Positions 9,888-22,500 of a stretch of 64,000 nucleotides of DNA are shown piece after piece (the first letter of the stretch is position 1; each line of letters begins with the position of its first letter). The DNA comes from Stagonosporopsis chrysanthemi (Eukaryota > Ascomycota > Dothideomycetes > Pleosporales > Didymellaceae). The notes beneath the pieces are model-generated. The model was not told the DNA's origin. It made no database searches and was given only the letters and a program-made list of their open reading frames with translations. The stretch spans positions 49,724 through 113,723 of the forward strand of contig JAFISE010000108.1 of assembly GCA_022560025.1 (NCBI GenBank), given 5' to 3'. The translations under genes and the position numbers were made by a program.

Positions 9888-12225
9888 TCAGAGACGAGGC
9901 CTGCTCGAAACACTTGATGTGCCACTCACCGCTTTCGCCTTGACGTCGTAACGGTCCAGATTCATAACCTTGTCCCATGCGGCTACGAAGTCCTTGACGA
10001 ACTTGTCGGAATTGTCGGGCTGTGCGTAGATCTCGGCGATGGAGCGTAGCTCGGGGTGCGAACCGAAGATCAGGTCGTGACGGGTTCCTGTCCACTTCTT
10101 CTGACCAGACTTGCGGTCCTTGCCTTCGTAAAGCTCGTGGGGGCTACCAGAGTCGGCGCCCTTCCACTCAACATTGTTGTCAAGCAGGTTGACAAAGAAG
10201 TCGTTGCTGAGCTGACCAGGACGCTTGGTGAACACACCGTGGGAAGAGCCGTCCCAGTTAGCGTTGAGCGAGCGCAGACCACCGGTAAGAACAGTAAACT
10301 CGGGCGCGGTCAGTCTGAGAAGGTTGGCCTTGTCAACGTCCAACTGCTCGGTGCGGACACGGTCGGTGCCCTTTCCGTAGTTGCGGAAGCCATCGGTAAC
10401 AGGCTCAAGGTGCTCAAAAGATTGAACATCGGTCTGTTCCTGAGTAGCATCGGTACGGCCAGGTGTGAAGGGGACAGAGACGCCGGAAGCCTTCTCAAGC
10501 GCGGCAACACCAGCGAGAACGATCAAGTCGGCAAGCGAGACCTTCTTACTGGACTTGGACTGGATACCCTCAAGAGCCTTGAGAACCTCCTGAAGCTCGG
10601 TGGGGTTGTTGACCTCCCAGTTCTTCTGGGGCTCCAGGCGAATGCGGGCACCGTTGGCGCCACCACGCTTGTCGGAGCCGCGGAAAGAGGCGGCAGAGGC
10701 CCAAGCAGTGCGGATGAGCTTGGAAGGCTCAACACCAGCGTTAAGGATCTCCTTCTTCAAAGACGAGATGTCGCTCTCGTTGATGACCTCACCCTGCTGC
10801 TCAGGAACGGGGTCCTCCCAGATGAGAACCTCCTTGGGGATCTCGGGACCAAGCCACCTGGAGCGAGGGCCCATGTCACGGTGGAGAAGCTTGAACCATG
10901 CACGGGTGAAGGCGTCGTGGAGCTCCTCAGGGTGGTCCAACCAGCGACGGGTGATCTTCTCGTATGCAGGGTCGAAGCGCATCGACAAGTCGGTGGTCAA
11001 CATGCGAGGCTTGTGCTTCTTGTTGGAGTCGTAGGCATCGGGGATGATGGCATCAGCACCCTTTGCAACGTACTGGCTGGCGCCAGCAGGGGACTTCTCG
11101 AGCTCCCACTCGAACTTGTACAGGTACTCGAGGTACTTGTTGCTCCACTTGGTGGGTGTGCCGGTCCAGGTAACCTCAAGGCCGGATGTGATGGTGTCGG
11201 GACCCTTGCCAGAGCCGTGCTCGTTCTTCCAGCCGAAGCCCTGCTCAGCGAGGTCGGCACCATTGGGATCTGTGCCGGTGTTCTCGGAGGGAGCAGCACC
11301 GTGTGTCTTTCCGAAAGAGTGACCACCGACAATCAGGGCAGCAGTCTCCTCATCGTTCATGGCCATGCGGCCAAAGGTAACGCGGATATCGTGAGCAGCG
11401 GCAACGGGGTCTGGGACACCGTCAGGGCCCTCAGGGTTCACGTAGATGAGACCCATGTGTGCGGCGGCAAGCGGCTTCTCAAGGTCGCGCTGCGTGTGCA
11501 CCTGGTCCTTGGATGTGACGTCGTTCTTGTGCTGGTCGCCGTCCATAACGCCCTCGCCCTCGACACCCTTGTTGCCGTCGTGGTAGCGGACGTCGTTGCC
11601 CAGCCACTCAGTCTCGCCACCCCAGTAGACGTCCTCAGCGGACTGGTATGTGTCGGCGCGGCCACCAGCGAAACCGAAGGTGGGGCAGTCCATAGTCTCC
11701 AGGGCGACGTTGCCGGTGAGGAGCATCAAGTCAGCCCAGGAGATCTTGTTGCCATACTTCTGCTTGATGGGCCAGAGCAGGCGGCGGGCCTTGTCGAGCG
11801 AGACATTGTCGGGCCAGGCGTTGAGGGGAGCAAAGCGCTGCTGGCCCTCACCACCGCCACCGCGGCCATCAGAGACACGGTAAGTACCGGCAGAGTGCCA
11901 GGCCATGCGAATGCTGTGCCGATGTTAGTTAGTCGTCTTGAGTCAATTGAGGCCAGGGTACTCACAAGAGACCACCGTAGTGGCCGAAATCAGCAGGCCA
12001 CCAGTCCTGCGAGTCGGTCATGAGGGCGGCAATGTCCTTCTTCAGGGCCTGGTAGTCCAGCTTCTTGAACTCTTCGGCATAGTCGAAGTCGGCGCCGAAG
12101 GGGACCTGTCTGGGGTCGTGCTGGCGGAGGACATTGAGCCTGAGCTCGTTGGGCCACCAGTCGCGGGTGGAGGTACCGCCACCAGCGACGTTGGCTGCCT
12201 TCATGGGACACTCGCCTTTAGACAT
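9888..12225 (-). CDS. katG: catalase-peroxidase KatG
   Basis: Haem enzyme that removes H2O2 by catalase and peroxidase reactions; this form has no signal peptide and should be intracellular. Exons 12225-11966 and 11913-9888 give 761 aa; the join restores GLFIRMAWHSAGTYR. Distal residues Arg89, Trp92 and His93 and proximal His285 (GGHSFGKTHG) are present, and Trp92-Tyr244-Met270 are placed to form the covalent adduct that gives these enzymes catalase activity. The duplicated C-terminal half is complete (SFRGSDKRGGANGARIRLEPQ). The intron is 52 bp with a GTGAGT donor. Strong codon bias suggests high inducible expression. The last ~15 residues are uncertain because a GTGAGT in the final codons could be a donor, though the only nearby acceptor would make an unusually small 29-bp intron. 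A TATA box lies 75 bp upstream. Confidence 0.97.
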
Positions 12226-13346
12226 GATTGCTGTGGGTCGAGTTGTGTTGTGTGGGGAGAGGATTGGACAAAACTAATGTCTCGGAGGGTGGCTTGGGGT
12301 ATATAAGTGAACCTCTGCAGGCCAGCGGCCAATTCGTAATCTTCAACGTCTGGCCATCCACTCTGTTGCCCCTCACCTCTGATGCACGGGGTCGCATTCG
12401 TTAGCTCGATTTTGCCTAGGATCACAGCGACTTGAGCCCCACATCGCTGTCATCACATCGCTGCGCGCCCCCAGCAACGAGACATTACTAACATCGATGA
12501 GCCGAGGCCTGTACACTGTACAATTCAACACGCTCTGCAACATGATGCTGTCCAATCTTCTTATCGCAGTCGTAATCGAGTATTTTGCTCTTGGTGGCAC
12601 TCGTCGAGCCCTGTAAACGCCCAGCGCAGAGTCTATTGCGTCTTACACACTCGGAACCGCACCACAGAGCTGATCGGCAACGGCTTCGACGAATCAGCGT
12701 ACCTGGAATCAAGCATAGTGTATTTTGCACGTGACGAACACAAATACCGAGGCCGAGATCAAGGCGGATGACAGAAGCAAAGCATGGCGAGCCGGAAATT
12801 CACGGTTTGGAAAGGGTTGCTCACTTCAATGTTTCGAGAAGCCCGAAAGGGAAGGGGTACTCTTGGGCGGTGCTGCCCGTGATTGCCACCCGCCAGGATT
12901 CCCCGCACACCCCGCACTCCGCACATTATGGATCACAACTCATTGACAGCGCACTCCGCGGGTCTTTATATGTAGTCCGCAATGGCGCTGGAATACTAAA
13001 TTCAATCCCGACTCATGCGGGCCGAGTCAATTCTCTGCGACACGCTCGTTTCGCATGACTGGGGAAAGGCCTTGATGGGCCCCTACACAATCTGTGGATG
13101 TGTTCCATCTTGGCTTTTGACCGAGCCAACAGCATCAGACCGTGTGATGGGGGCGCACGCGCCTGAGGAGTCCCAACGGCGCCCTGTCATAGAAAGACCC
13201 TTTGGCACGAAGAGGGGTAATGGTAAGACCGAGGCCTGCTTGACCATTTCATCACTGCTATTTGAACTCCACCTGTCTCGTCTGTTCTCTGTCTTGCACC
13301 ACTCTCCAAACTACCTGATCTTTTGAATTTCGAGCAACACTCCAAA
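12226..13346. other. shared promoter region of katG and the alcohol dehydrogenase
   Basis: The two flanking genes diverge, so this 1.1 kb holds both promoters. The katG TATA box is at the left, and a pyrimidine-rich stretch (about 13260-13315), typical of fungal core promoters, precedes the dehydrogenase ATG. No gene seen. Confidence 0.6.
12300..12306 (-). promoter_or_regulatory. TATA box of katG
   Basis: On the minus strand TTATATA lies about 75 bp upstream of the katG ATG at 12225, a normal position for a highly expressed fungal gene with a short leader. Confidence 0.6.
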
Positions 13347-14551
13347 ATGGCAGACGAAAAAGTTCAGACGTTCGACATCCCCAAAACATGCAAAGCCGGT
13401 GTTGTTGTCAATGAGGGTCCGGACTTCCATGTCGAGGTGCAAGACGTTCCCACTCCAGAGCCAGGTATGTAAAGTTTTCGAGATATTGCTGCACAGGAGC
13501 AAACAATAACAACAATCACAGGACCGACCGATGTGTTGATAAGGCTCAATGCTACTGGAATCTGCCACAGCGATATTCACTTCATGGTGAACGATTGGGC
13601 GACGCCGAAAATGTCTGAATTGGGTACCAAGTGTGCTGGTCACGAAGGCGCTGGTGTGATTGTCAAGGTTGGCGAGCAAGTGAAGACACTGAAGCCGGGC
13701 ATGAGGGCCGGTTTCAAGGTAGGCTCCAAAACCTCCAGTATGAGGTGAGTCGAACTGACGGGTCACAGCCCCTTCAAGACACCTGCGGTGCATGCGAACA
13801 GTGTCGCGGCGGCCTCGAATGCTATTGTACGGCCGCGGTCATCACCGGGTTGATGTGCGATGGATCGTACAAGCAATACGTTGTCTCGCCCGAACGCTAC
13901 ACTACCATCATCCCCGACGGCGTGAGCGACTATATCGCCGGTCCCATCATGTGCTCGGCATCCACAATCTACACATCTATCAAGGAATCCAGGTTGAGGC
14001 CTGGAGACTGGGCGGTATTCCCAGGTGCTGGTGGCGGAGTGGGTATTCAGGGTGTCCAGCTCGCCAAAGCTATGGGTCTGCGCGCTGTTGCCATTGACAC
14101 AGGCGACGAGAAGGGGAAGCTGTGCAAGGAGATGGGCGCAGAAGCTTTCATCGACTTCAAGAAAGTCGAAAATGTTGCCGAGGAAATCATTCGCATTTGC
14201 GACGGCATTGGCGCACATGGAGTCTTCGTTACTGCAGTGCAGACATACCCTTCTGCTCTCAGCTTCCTTGGCGGTCGAATCGGCGGCAAGGTGATGTGCG
14301 TTGGCCTTCCTCCAGCAGGCCAGTATCATCTCGATGTCGACCCCGGCGTGATGTGCTTCAAAAAGCAAAGCGTGGAGGGGACGCTGGTCAGCAGCATGGC
14401 TGATGTCGACAAGACACTAGACTTTGCGAAGAGGGGCTTACTCAAACCTGTCTACACTGTATATCCACTAAGTAAGTTTGATGAGGCGGTGCAGAAGCTG
14501 CGTAGGGGCGAGATTTCTGGCAGAGCTGTGGTTGATTTCAACCAGGAGTAG
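13347..14551 (+). CDS. zinc-dependent alcohol dehydrogenase (MDR family)
   Basis: NAD(P)H-linked medium-chain alcohol dehydrogenase, probably cytosolic. Exons 13347-13464, 13522-13718 and 13769-14551 give 365 aa; both introns (57 and 50 bp) have standard borders and the joins keep the family sequence (PEPGPTDVL, GFKPLQDTCG). Catalytic zinc ligands are Cys54 (GICHSD) and His80-Glu81 (GHEGAG), with the third Cys in PIMCSAST. Structural zinc Cys are 111, 114, 117 and 125. The nucleotide-binding fold has GAGGGVGIQ. Close to the yeast Adh1 type in motif order and length. The start is the first ATG after a pyrimidine-rich leader. It diverges from katG; whether they are co-regulated is not shown. 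Confidence 0.93.
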
Positions 14552-14869
14552 GGCTGACAAAGGAGGGATGGATTGTATAGGCGATGATGTACATCGGACA
14601 ATGTAAGGCGGCAAGGATTCGACTAACGAGATATGTTTCAACCATGTAGATATAGCAGTAAACCATAAATTGCAATTACCACTATTCTCGCTGCAATCGT
14701 AAGTTGTGCCCTCGGTCATCATAGCGTTTCACATGTTGGAGCTGTTCGAGACCCTGATACGACGCACAGGCCAGCCACTCAGCCCTACGACACGACAGCT
14801 CCAGCATCCGCGACACGATGCGCCCGTGGAGAATGACACGCCAGCTTTGACCTAACACTCGCCCATGGG
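14552..14869. other. intergenic: dehydrogenase 3' side and CLC promoter
   Basis: 318 bp between two plus-strand genes. It carries the 3' end of the dehydrogenase and the promoter and leader of the CLC gene. No other signal seen. Confidence 0.5.
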
Positions 14870-17861
14870 ATGTCAAGCTCATCAGCAAGCCAGTCGCCAC
14901 ACCAGCACGCCGAAGCATCCTCCAGCCGACCGCCGTCCGGACGCCCATCAAACGGAAAGCAGCCCGCAGTTGAAGATGGCTACAGCGACGAGGAAGCGCT
15001 GCTGGCGGACGACCCTCTGAGCAGCAGTCTCTCTGAGCAGTATGCAGCTCGAATTCTGTCTTGAGATACTATGCTGATTGCAGACCCCAGAATCTCATTC
15101 AAGCGCAAGCCCAAACCACCATCTTCCTCCATCCTCCCGCGCTTCTTCGCCGGACCCTCGACCTCACCCCGCAACATCCCCAGCCCTCGCAGCCAACAAG
15201 CCCGCGGCGCGCGCCCCGCAAACAACTCCAACGACCACAGCCACGGTCACAGCAACGGCTCCACAGAGCTGATCCTCAATTACCTCGACACCCCCGGCGA
15301 TGCCGGCCTACACCAGACCGACACCAAGGATCCCTCGGGGCTGGACTGGTACGTCGAAGGCCCCGGCCGGCGCGTGGGCTATGACGATCTCACAGCCATC
15401 GACTGGATCTTCGAATACGCAAAGGAGCGCCAGCGTCTGCGATACCTATATTCTGGCGCCACGGGCTTACTGGGCACCGTCAAGCAGTTGGCTGATGCGA
15501 GTCAGGTGTGGATTATACTTGTCGCGGCGGGCATATTATCGGGTGGTGTCGCGGCGTTTATCGATGTTGCGGGCGATTGGCTGGCTGATCTGAAGACGGG
15601 GTATTGTAGTAGTGTTGAGGACGATGGGAGGTTTTATCTGAATAAGGGGTTTTGTTGTTGGGGGATTGACACAGGGGATCAATGTGCGGACTGGCAGGAG
15701 TGGGGGGGTGCGATGGGTATTGGGAGTGTGGGTGGCAAGTGGATTGTGGAGTATATCTTCTTCATCCTTTTTTCGGTAAGTGGACTACGGAACTTGTGGT
15801 GAACCGACGACTAACGACGAGCAGATCCTCTTTGCGGCGTGTGCGAGTCTGCTTGTGAAAGAGTTCTCGCCGTACGCAAAGCACAGCGGTATACCGGAGA
15901 TCAAGACCGTGCTGGGAGGCTTCGTAATACGCCATTTTCTTGGTGGTTGGACATTGGTGACTAAGACCCTTGGTCTGGTAAGTAACAGTTAATATTTTAT
16001 TTCCAGACACTAACAGTTGCAGTGCCTTGCAGTGGCTTCAGGTCTATGGCTTGGGAAAGAAGGCCCGCTAGTACACGTTGCATGCTGCTCAGCAAATCTT
16101 TTTATGAAGCTGTTTGGCAGCGTTAATGGCAACGAAGGTAAGTCGATGTTGCCATTGTACGGGGACTCTTATTAATAATATACAGCAAGAAAACGAGAAG
16201 TTCTCTCTGCGGCGGCTGCCGCAGGTATTTCGGTCGCGTTCGGAGCACCTGTTGGTGGTGTGTTGTTCAGTCTCGAACAACTGTCGTACTATTTCCCCGA
16301 CAAGACAATGTGGAGCAGCTTCGTCTGCGCCATGGTCGCTGCCGTCACACTTCAGGCCTTTAATCCATTCCGTACCGGCAAGCTCGTGCTCTACCAGGTC
16401 ACCTACCACAGTGGTTGGCATGACTTTGAGATCGTCCCTTTCGCACTCCTCGGTATTATCGGTGGTCTCTATGGCGGTCTATTCATCAAGCTCAACATGA
16501 CCATAGCCTCGTGGCGTCAGAATCGCACCTACCTCAAGGGCCCCGTCACTGAAGTCATACTCATCTCCTCGATCACAGCGCTGATCAACTACCCCATCAA
16601 GTTCATGCGCGCACAAGCTTCCGAGCTTGTCTACATTCTCTTCGCGGAATGTGCAGATTTGACAGAGGATACACTTGGTCTCTGTAAATCTGGGAAAGCA
16701 AACACTGGCGTCATTGCCCTGCTCTTGATCTCCGCGCTTCTTGGTATCCTCCTCGCAGCCTTCACCTTTGGTCTGCAGATACCTGCAGGTATCATCCTTC
16801 CTTCTATGGCTATTGGTGGCCTCTACGGCCGCGCGGTTGGTCTCAGTGTTCAGGTCTTTCAGGCCGCGTTCCCTCACCTCTTCATCTTCGGCTCTTGCGA
16901 GCCCGATGTCCCCTGCGTGACGCCTGGTACCTACGCAATTGTAGGCGCTGCCTCTGCACTGGCGGGAACGACACGCATGACTGTCTCCATCGTAGTCATC
17001 ATGTTCGAGCTCACCGGCGCATTGACATACGTCCTGCCCATCATGATCGCAGTTATGATTTCAAAATGGATTGGCGACGCCATCAGCCCACGAGGCATCT
17101 ACGAATCCTGGATCCACTTCAAAGGCTACCCCTTCCTCGACAACCGCGACGACAACGGCTCCAGCATCCCTGACGTCCCCGCCGCCCACGTGATGACCCG
17201 CATCGAAGACCTCACCACCATCTCCGCAACAGGCCACACCATTCACTCCCTGCGCGAGCTGCTGCAAACGCACCGCTTCCGCGGCTTCCCCGTCATTTCC
17301 ACGACACCCGACCCGGACACCTCCGACGCAGCACCCAGCAACGCTTCCGACGCCCTCCTCCTCGGCTACATCTCCCGTACCGAACTCCTTTACGCCCTCT
17401 CCCTCACAACTTCCAAATCCCTGCCCCCGGAAACGGAATGTCACTTCACCCACCAGCCCCTCTCAGATCCGCACTCGTCCCTCGATCTCCGCCCTTGGAT
17501 GGATCAAACGCCCATAACCCTAAATGCACGCGCCTCGTTCCAGCTCACCGTCAGCATGTTCCAGAAATTAGGGCTCCGATATGTTATCTTTACCGATCGG
17601 GGATTGTTGCGGGGTTTGTTGACGAAGAAGGATGTCTGGTACGTGCTTGATGGGTTGGAGGACGAGGCGTGGGAGGAAGTCGAGGGCGTGGAGCGTATTG
17701 ATGCGGGGGTTGGAGGTGGGGCGCGGAGAGGCGGTTTGAGAGAGGAGAGGGAAGGGGTTGGGAGCGAGGAGCGGGGGCTATTGGGGACGCCGATGGAGGA
17801 GGAAGAGGATAGTTTTATTGGTGCTGAGATGGAGAGGGAGAGGGAGAGGAGAGTTGGATAG
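14870..17861 (+). CDS. CLC-family chloride channel/transporter with CBS domains
   Basis: Membrane chloride transport protein of the Gef1/ClC-3-5 type, probably in Golgi, endosome or vacuole. Exons 14870-15039, 15091-15775, 15825-15977, 16023-16137 and 16186-17861 give 932 aa; the first join is the least certain. After a Ser/Pro-rich cytosolic start come the CLC signature blocks: HSGIPE, GKEGPLVH with gating Glu349, FGAPVGGVLFSLEQ and TFGLQIPAGIILPSMAIGG. Two CBS domains follow: one near HVMTRIEDLTTIS, one near LNARASFQLTVSMFQKLG. The C-terminus is Glu/Arg/Gly-rich and disordered. At the site of the internal proton glutamate (57 residues after the gating Glu in ClC-5-type proteins) there is Gln406, which bears on whether it is a channel or an exchanger. 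The gene ends 93 bp from the convergent rhodopsin-domain gene. Confidence 0.94.
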
Positions 17862-17954
17862 ACAACATAGGTTTCTTGCATCGCGCGGCGTTGACAATTT
17901 ACGCATATTTTTCTTCTATTCATGTTATCAGAAGGTATCGCTCACTACTTTCAT

Positions 17955-19545
17955 TCACAGCTTCCCCAGCCCATGTTCAACTCTCTTACTACTCGCCCTC
18001 GCCACTCCCACACCTCCCCTCTGCCCTTCTTCCTCATCACTCGCATCGTCGTAATAATTTGCGCCCTTCCTCTTCCCCTCTGGCAAGGCGGGTAGTTCCT
18101 TCTTGCTAACTTCCAACCCGTCCTTGCCCCCACTAACCCCCCCTTCCCTCCTTCCCAACACTAGCTTCTCATTTTCTTTCACTCCCACGCTCTCCTGGCT
18201 ACTCACACTATCAGGGAAGCTGCCACTATACTTCGGCAACTCCACCATACTCGGCGTCATCTTGCGCGGCACCCGCACCTCGGTCCAGAAGAGGCGCAGC
18301 AAGGGTGACAGGCACGGAAGGCAGGCGGTCAAGATCCCGACATCGACTTCGATCTGCGACCACACGGGAATCCAGGCCCAAGTCCTGTTTTGGTGTTAGA
18401 GAGGTGCTGAGGGGTGTGTGTAGATTGTGTGGTGGGGTGCATGGCAAATGGGAAAGGGCAGTCACATACCAACTTGAATCCGCCTGCTGCCACGTTGTAC
18501 CGCCCTGTATTGCGTTGCCGCTCATTACGATCTCGCAGAGGCGCATAGTGCTGGCCACGACGGGGATGAGACCGATGGAGAAGATGACGATCAGTGCCGC
18601 TTGTCTATGTCAGCAAAGCATCCTTGATGTGAAACGCAGAAAGGGGTTGGAGGAGAGAGAGAGAAGAGAAACGTACTCCTTTGCCGCTTGTTAAACTTCA
18701 ACAATCGCAGTAACGGTAGTGGATACAAAAGCAGCACCACATCGGTGAAGACGTTGATGCCACCCTGGGCGTGCATGAATGTTGCACCGTCAATGCAGAC
18801 GATCGGAATCTGCTGCACGTCCCACGCAGCGGTGACGGGAATGCAAGAGAGAATTTGGACCTGAGATCTGTCAGTGCGTGGCACTATCTGGGAGTGGGTT
18901 GAGGGGAGCCGTACAAGAATCACGGCGAGCGTGAAGGCTGAGATTAACCCCGCTGTTATCCTGATGGCGCGCGATTGCACAATCAGGGGGAGACCGCGCT
19001 TGCCGGAACCGATACGGTTGTAGAGGGCGAGAATAGACATCTTGACTGCCCTAGTGGTGGTGTTAGAAGGTCCCGGGTAAAGAAGGGATGGACAAAGTAC
19101 CAGTTTGCTACGAAGTAGATGATCATGTTGATCCACTTGTACTGTGAACGTGAGCAGCTGCAAAGTGGTCTTGAGATAGGGTTTGTACCTTCAGCATGAG
19201 GTTGAAGTCTTCCTCGTGGAGCTCAGATGAATGTCGACCTCGTCCATGCTCGACCTGTAGTACGATGGTGGCTGTCTGACCCAGACCCAGGGTCTTTGGG
19301 TAGTGTTAGTCGAGTCAACGAGGTTACTATGGATGTGGCGTACAATGGCAACTAGGATAAAGAGATCGTCGAGTCCGAACTTCTTAACAATAAAGCCTCG
19401 CGTGAAGAACCTAATGATGTGTTAGTAGTGCGTTATTGACTATAAGGTGTTCGACTTACCGGAGGAGCACAAAGAAGACAGCGATAGAATACTGAGCCAT
19501 ACTCACACGGTTCAACAAGGGACCTTGATCGGCAGCTGCCGACAT
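17955..19545 (-). CDS. fungal rhodopsin-domain integral membrane protein
   Basis: Seven-helix membrane protein of the large family found in filamentous ascomycetes (related to Pth11-type proteins); ligand and function are unknown. Eight exons join in frame: 19545-19460, 19410-19344, 19293-19189, 19141-19101, 19050-18915, 18860-18677, 18599-18470 and 18384-17955, giving 392 aa. Family hallmarks are FGLDDLFIL early on, VKMSILALYNRI in the middle, and hydrophobic spans such as ITAGLISAFTLAVIL and ALIVIFSIGLIPVVAS. WTWAWIPVWSQIEVDVGIL is the highly typical sixth/seventh helix region. The last ~90 residues are a charged, Gly/Glu/Lys-rich cytosolic tail. An extracellular Cys-rich (CFEM) domain is absent. 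The acceptor before exon 7 (AAG) is the weakest splice call. A second in-frame ATG sits at 19500. Confidence 0.85.
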
Positions 19546-22500
19546 AATGATATGACCCATGTCAATCCGTATGTCGATACTTTCTATGAACCGTAGTACC
19601 AGCAAAAAACATGGGGTATCACCACTCCGCGACGACTAATGCGGAGAGCTAGAAGAAACGACGGACTGAGGTGTCAAAACAACTGATAGAGAAGCGACAG
19701 AGTAGCAAAAACGATTGAAGGTAGATGGGCGGGGACTCGGGGATATATCGTGCACGGAGCCATTTGACCAGACTGCTGCGCAGCGGGTTTGGGTATGGGA
19801 CGCCCAAACGTGCTCGGCGTGGGCCAGCAACGTAATGCCGTCGCGCTGAAACCCGTGCTTCTGGAAGAACTCCAAACGAAGAAAGCAGACACGCGGCTGT
19901 GCGTGCTTCCACTTCGTAAAAGGTGACGTGGGTATGGTGCGGCAGGGCCTGTAACAGGACATGTATCGAAACTTTATCTCGACCCACCAACCTGGTTTTA
20001 CGTGATCACTTGAACGCATGCCCAAGGCTTGGTGACTCTGACGTTTGGTAGTGGCTGTATGTTCGTCGCTGTGACTGGCTTGTTTGTGGTGATTGACACC
20101 TCTGACGAGCGATCATCCCGGAAAAGTGGTTCATAGCTGCATAAACGCACACGTTCACAACTCTTTGAGACAAGACATAGCAGTTTGAAATAAGGATCGG
20201 AAACAGGTCAGCGAACGTTCTGAAGTCCGGCGCTCTGTGCCATTGTGTCTAAACAAGATCCGTTGGCCACGAAGTACCCAGCGATCAAGAACCACTCAGT
20301 GGTCACAATATGCTCTGCAGCCGAGGTCTGTGTTAGGTTCTTGGGTATGGTACAGTGGAGAGACTTGCGTTGTTACCCCTGGGTGAGAGGATTTGCGCTC
20401 GGTATATTGAGGGCAGGAAGCCGGTCCCAGGACCTGATGGTGGTGCAGCGCACATCAGCTAACACCCCTGTCGATTGATGTGCTATCTGCTGGTTGATAA
20501 GTACAGATGTCCATCCCCATGTTTCTAGGCAGTTGTGGAAATGTTACACAGCAGAGTTCTAGAGCCTGGTACAGTTTAAAAAGTCAGATGTGCGATCGAT
20601 GGGGCTCTATGAGCCGACTTGCAAGCTCGATATTCTTCCTGATATTTCAGTCGTTTTGTAGATGCCATCCGCTTCCCACTACTCGCTGGTACAGTCTGCT
20701 GAGGTTTTGACATGTCAGCTTCATCGAACTTTCCAGACTATGCCTCCTACACCTGGTCGGACTTTGTTCTCAAGTTGGCATTGTCCCGCTTGGTGAACCA
20801 CGGGTCTCCCGCGGGACGTGGTAGATGTGATGAAGAGACCGTAGTTGGGAAATCTCGAGTCTCATCCTTCGGAATCGCAGAAGGCAAAACCTCCTTCTGG
20901 TCCCTATATCATAATTTAGATTTGCTCTTCCGGCGTTGTAACACGATGCATTCTCTCCGGGAAAACAGACTGTGGTGGTATAGGTCTGTTGCTACTAAAG
21001 TCATCTAGAATCTGTCTGTTGTAGCGCGTTGAATCCATTGATATAGCGTGAATGATACCAGTGTATCACTTCACGGAATCGATCTATTGGTCTGTTATGT
21101 ATTGTCTTGCGGTGACCGACGGCGGCTTGGACCGCTGTTTTCGTTCACATCGTCATCAGGTGTCTGCGTATCTGTCTGTAATTGGGAGTCGGGATCCCTG
21201 AATGCTGAGCGAACCCGTTTTGATCGTCGATGAAGTCGATGTTTCTTGTATTGAACTCGTCGACATCGCCGTCGCTGTTGCTGTGGTCGTGCTAGTGCCT
21301 ATGATTGTTCCTCCGCCCTGTGAGCCGAAACGGCAGGGGTGTAGGCGTTGGAAGAGCGTGGGTCGACGCGAAGCGTGGATCCTGGCGATCAACGAGTCCT
21401 ATTTGAATGGCTTTTGTCTATCTGATTTCAAAATCCTTGTCTACTACCCCTTACTTGGCTCGGCGTTTGTATCAACTCTATGCACTAGCAGTGAGCTGAT
21501 AGTCTAAGGATGCCATGGCTGGAGTCTAGTTGACGGCGGCGGTGCTGTTGCTTTGCTTCCAGTCGCCCTGACATTGTGCGGGCGGGTGGCAGTAAAATAG
21601 TCCTGCTGAAGTAATAGCGCAAACACTGGGGTGCAGTAGAGTTGGAGTGTAGCAGAGATGGAATGCAGTACAGCTCGCAGTAAGCAGAACTCTCGCGATT
21701 GCCATAGCAGAACCCATGCGCCGGGCAATGTTTCGTGGCAGGTGCAGACTTCGAGGGCTCCTCACCCTCAGGTGCGGGCGTGTGCTTCAGCGCACGATCG
21801 CCACAATGTATGCCACATGTTGAAGCCAACGTCTGAATTCCGCGTGCGTGGTGCCGTAGGTAGATTGAACCTCGAGATGCGTCTCAGGATTCGCCCAACC
21901 AGCAACGCGAGGTACTATCCAACCCCAGCGGTCAGCGCGAGAGACCGTCCAATTCCAAAGATCAGCGCAATGGAGGGGATGTTTAACGATGTCGAGACAT
22001 TGCTTGACTTTGAATGGCAGGCTTGCTAACAACAAAGTTCGGCTGATCTTTACTATGCATATTTGAAGTGATGCGGCTGCCTCTCGGTCGTTTTTTGACT
22101 TTGACACATGCATTATAGCAGAAGTGTAGCTCAAAAATTGTTGCCGAGCTCATCTTCCTGAAGTTTCTAGCAAATTTGACTGCCGGAAATTGACTGTAGT
22201 CCGGCTTGAGACGGGTAGTCCAGTGTCCGCAATATAGAAAGGGATGGAACCCGTTGGCAACGTGCCAAGATTGAAGACGTGTCGACTCCACACTGCTCAC
22301 ACGACACAGTTGATGAGATGAGTGGTCAATATGTGCGCTCACAGTCGTGCATGCAGGCCGGGGTAAACATGCTCGATCCCGATAAGTGAGGAGAAATCGG
22401 TTGGGACCGAAGACGTGAGGGAAAACGTCACGGCAATACGCGACAGCCACCACGTCAAAGCCGTGCTACGCAGTCAAGATCAGTATTTTTCTTGGACTCA

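Noticed and set aside
9880..9935. Possible last intron at the 3' end of katG
   Set aside because: The only GTGAGT...CAG pair would make a 29-bp intron, shorter than any other here, so the plain frame was kept.
10056..12023. 655-codon open frame on the plus strand opposite katG
   Set aside because: It mirrors the strongly codon-biased katG gene on the other strand and shows no protein domain; katG itself is certain.
13763..14368. 201-codon minus-strand frame over the alcohol dehydrogenase
   Set aside because: Antisense shadow of a well-supported enzyme gene.
19636..20025. 129-codon minus-strand frame beside the rhodopsin-domain gene
   Set aside because: Several overlapping frames on the same strand are equally open and none has a motif.
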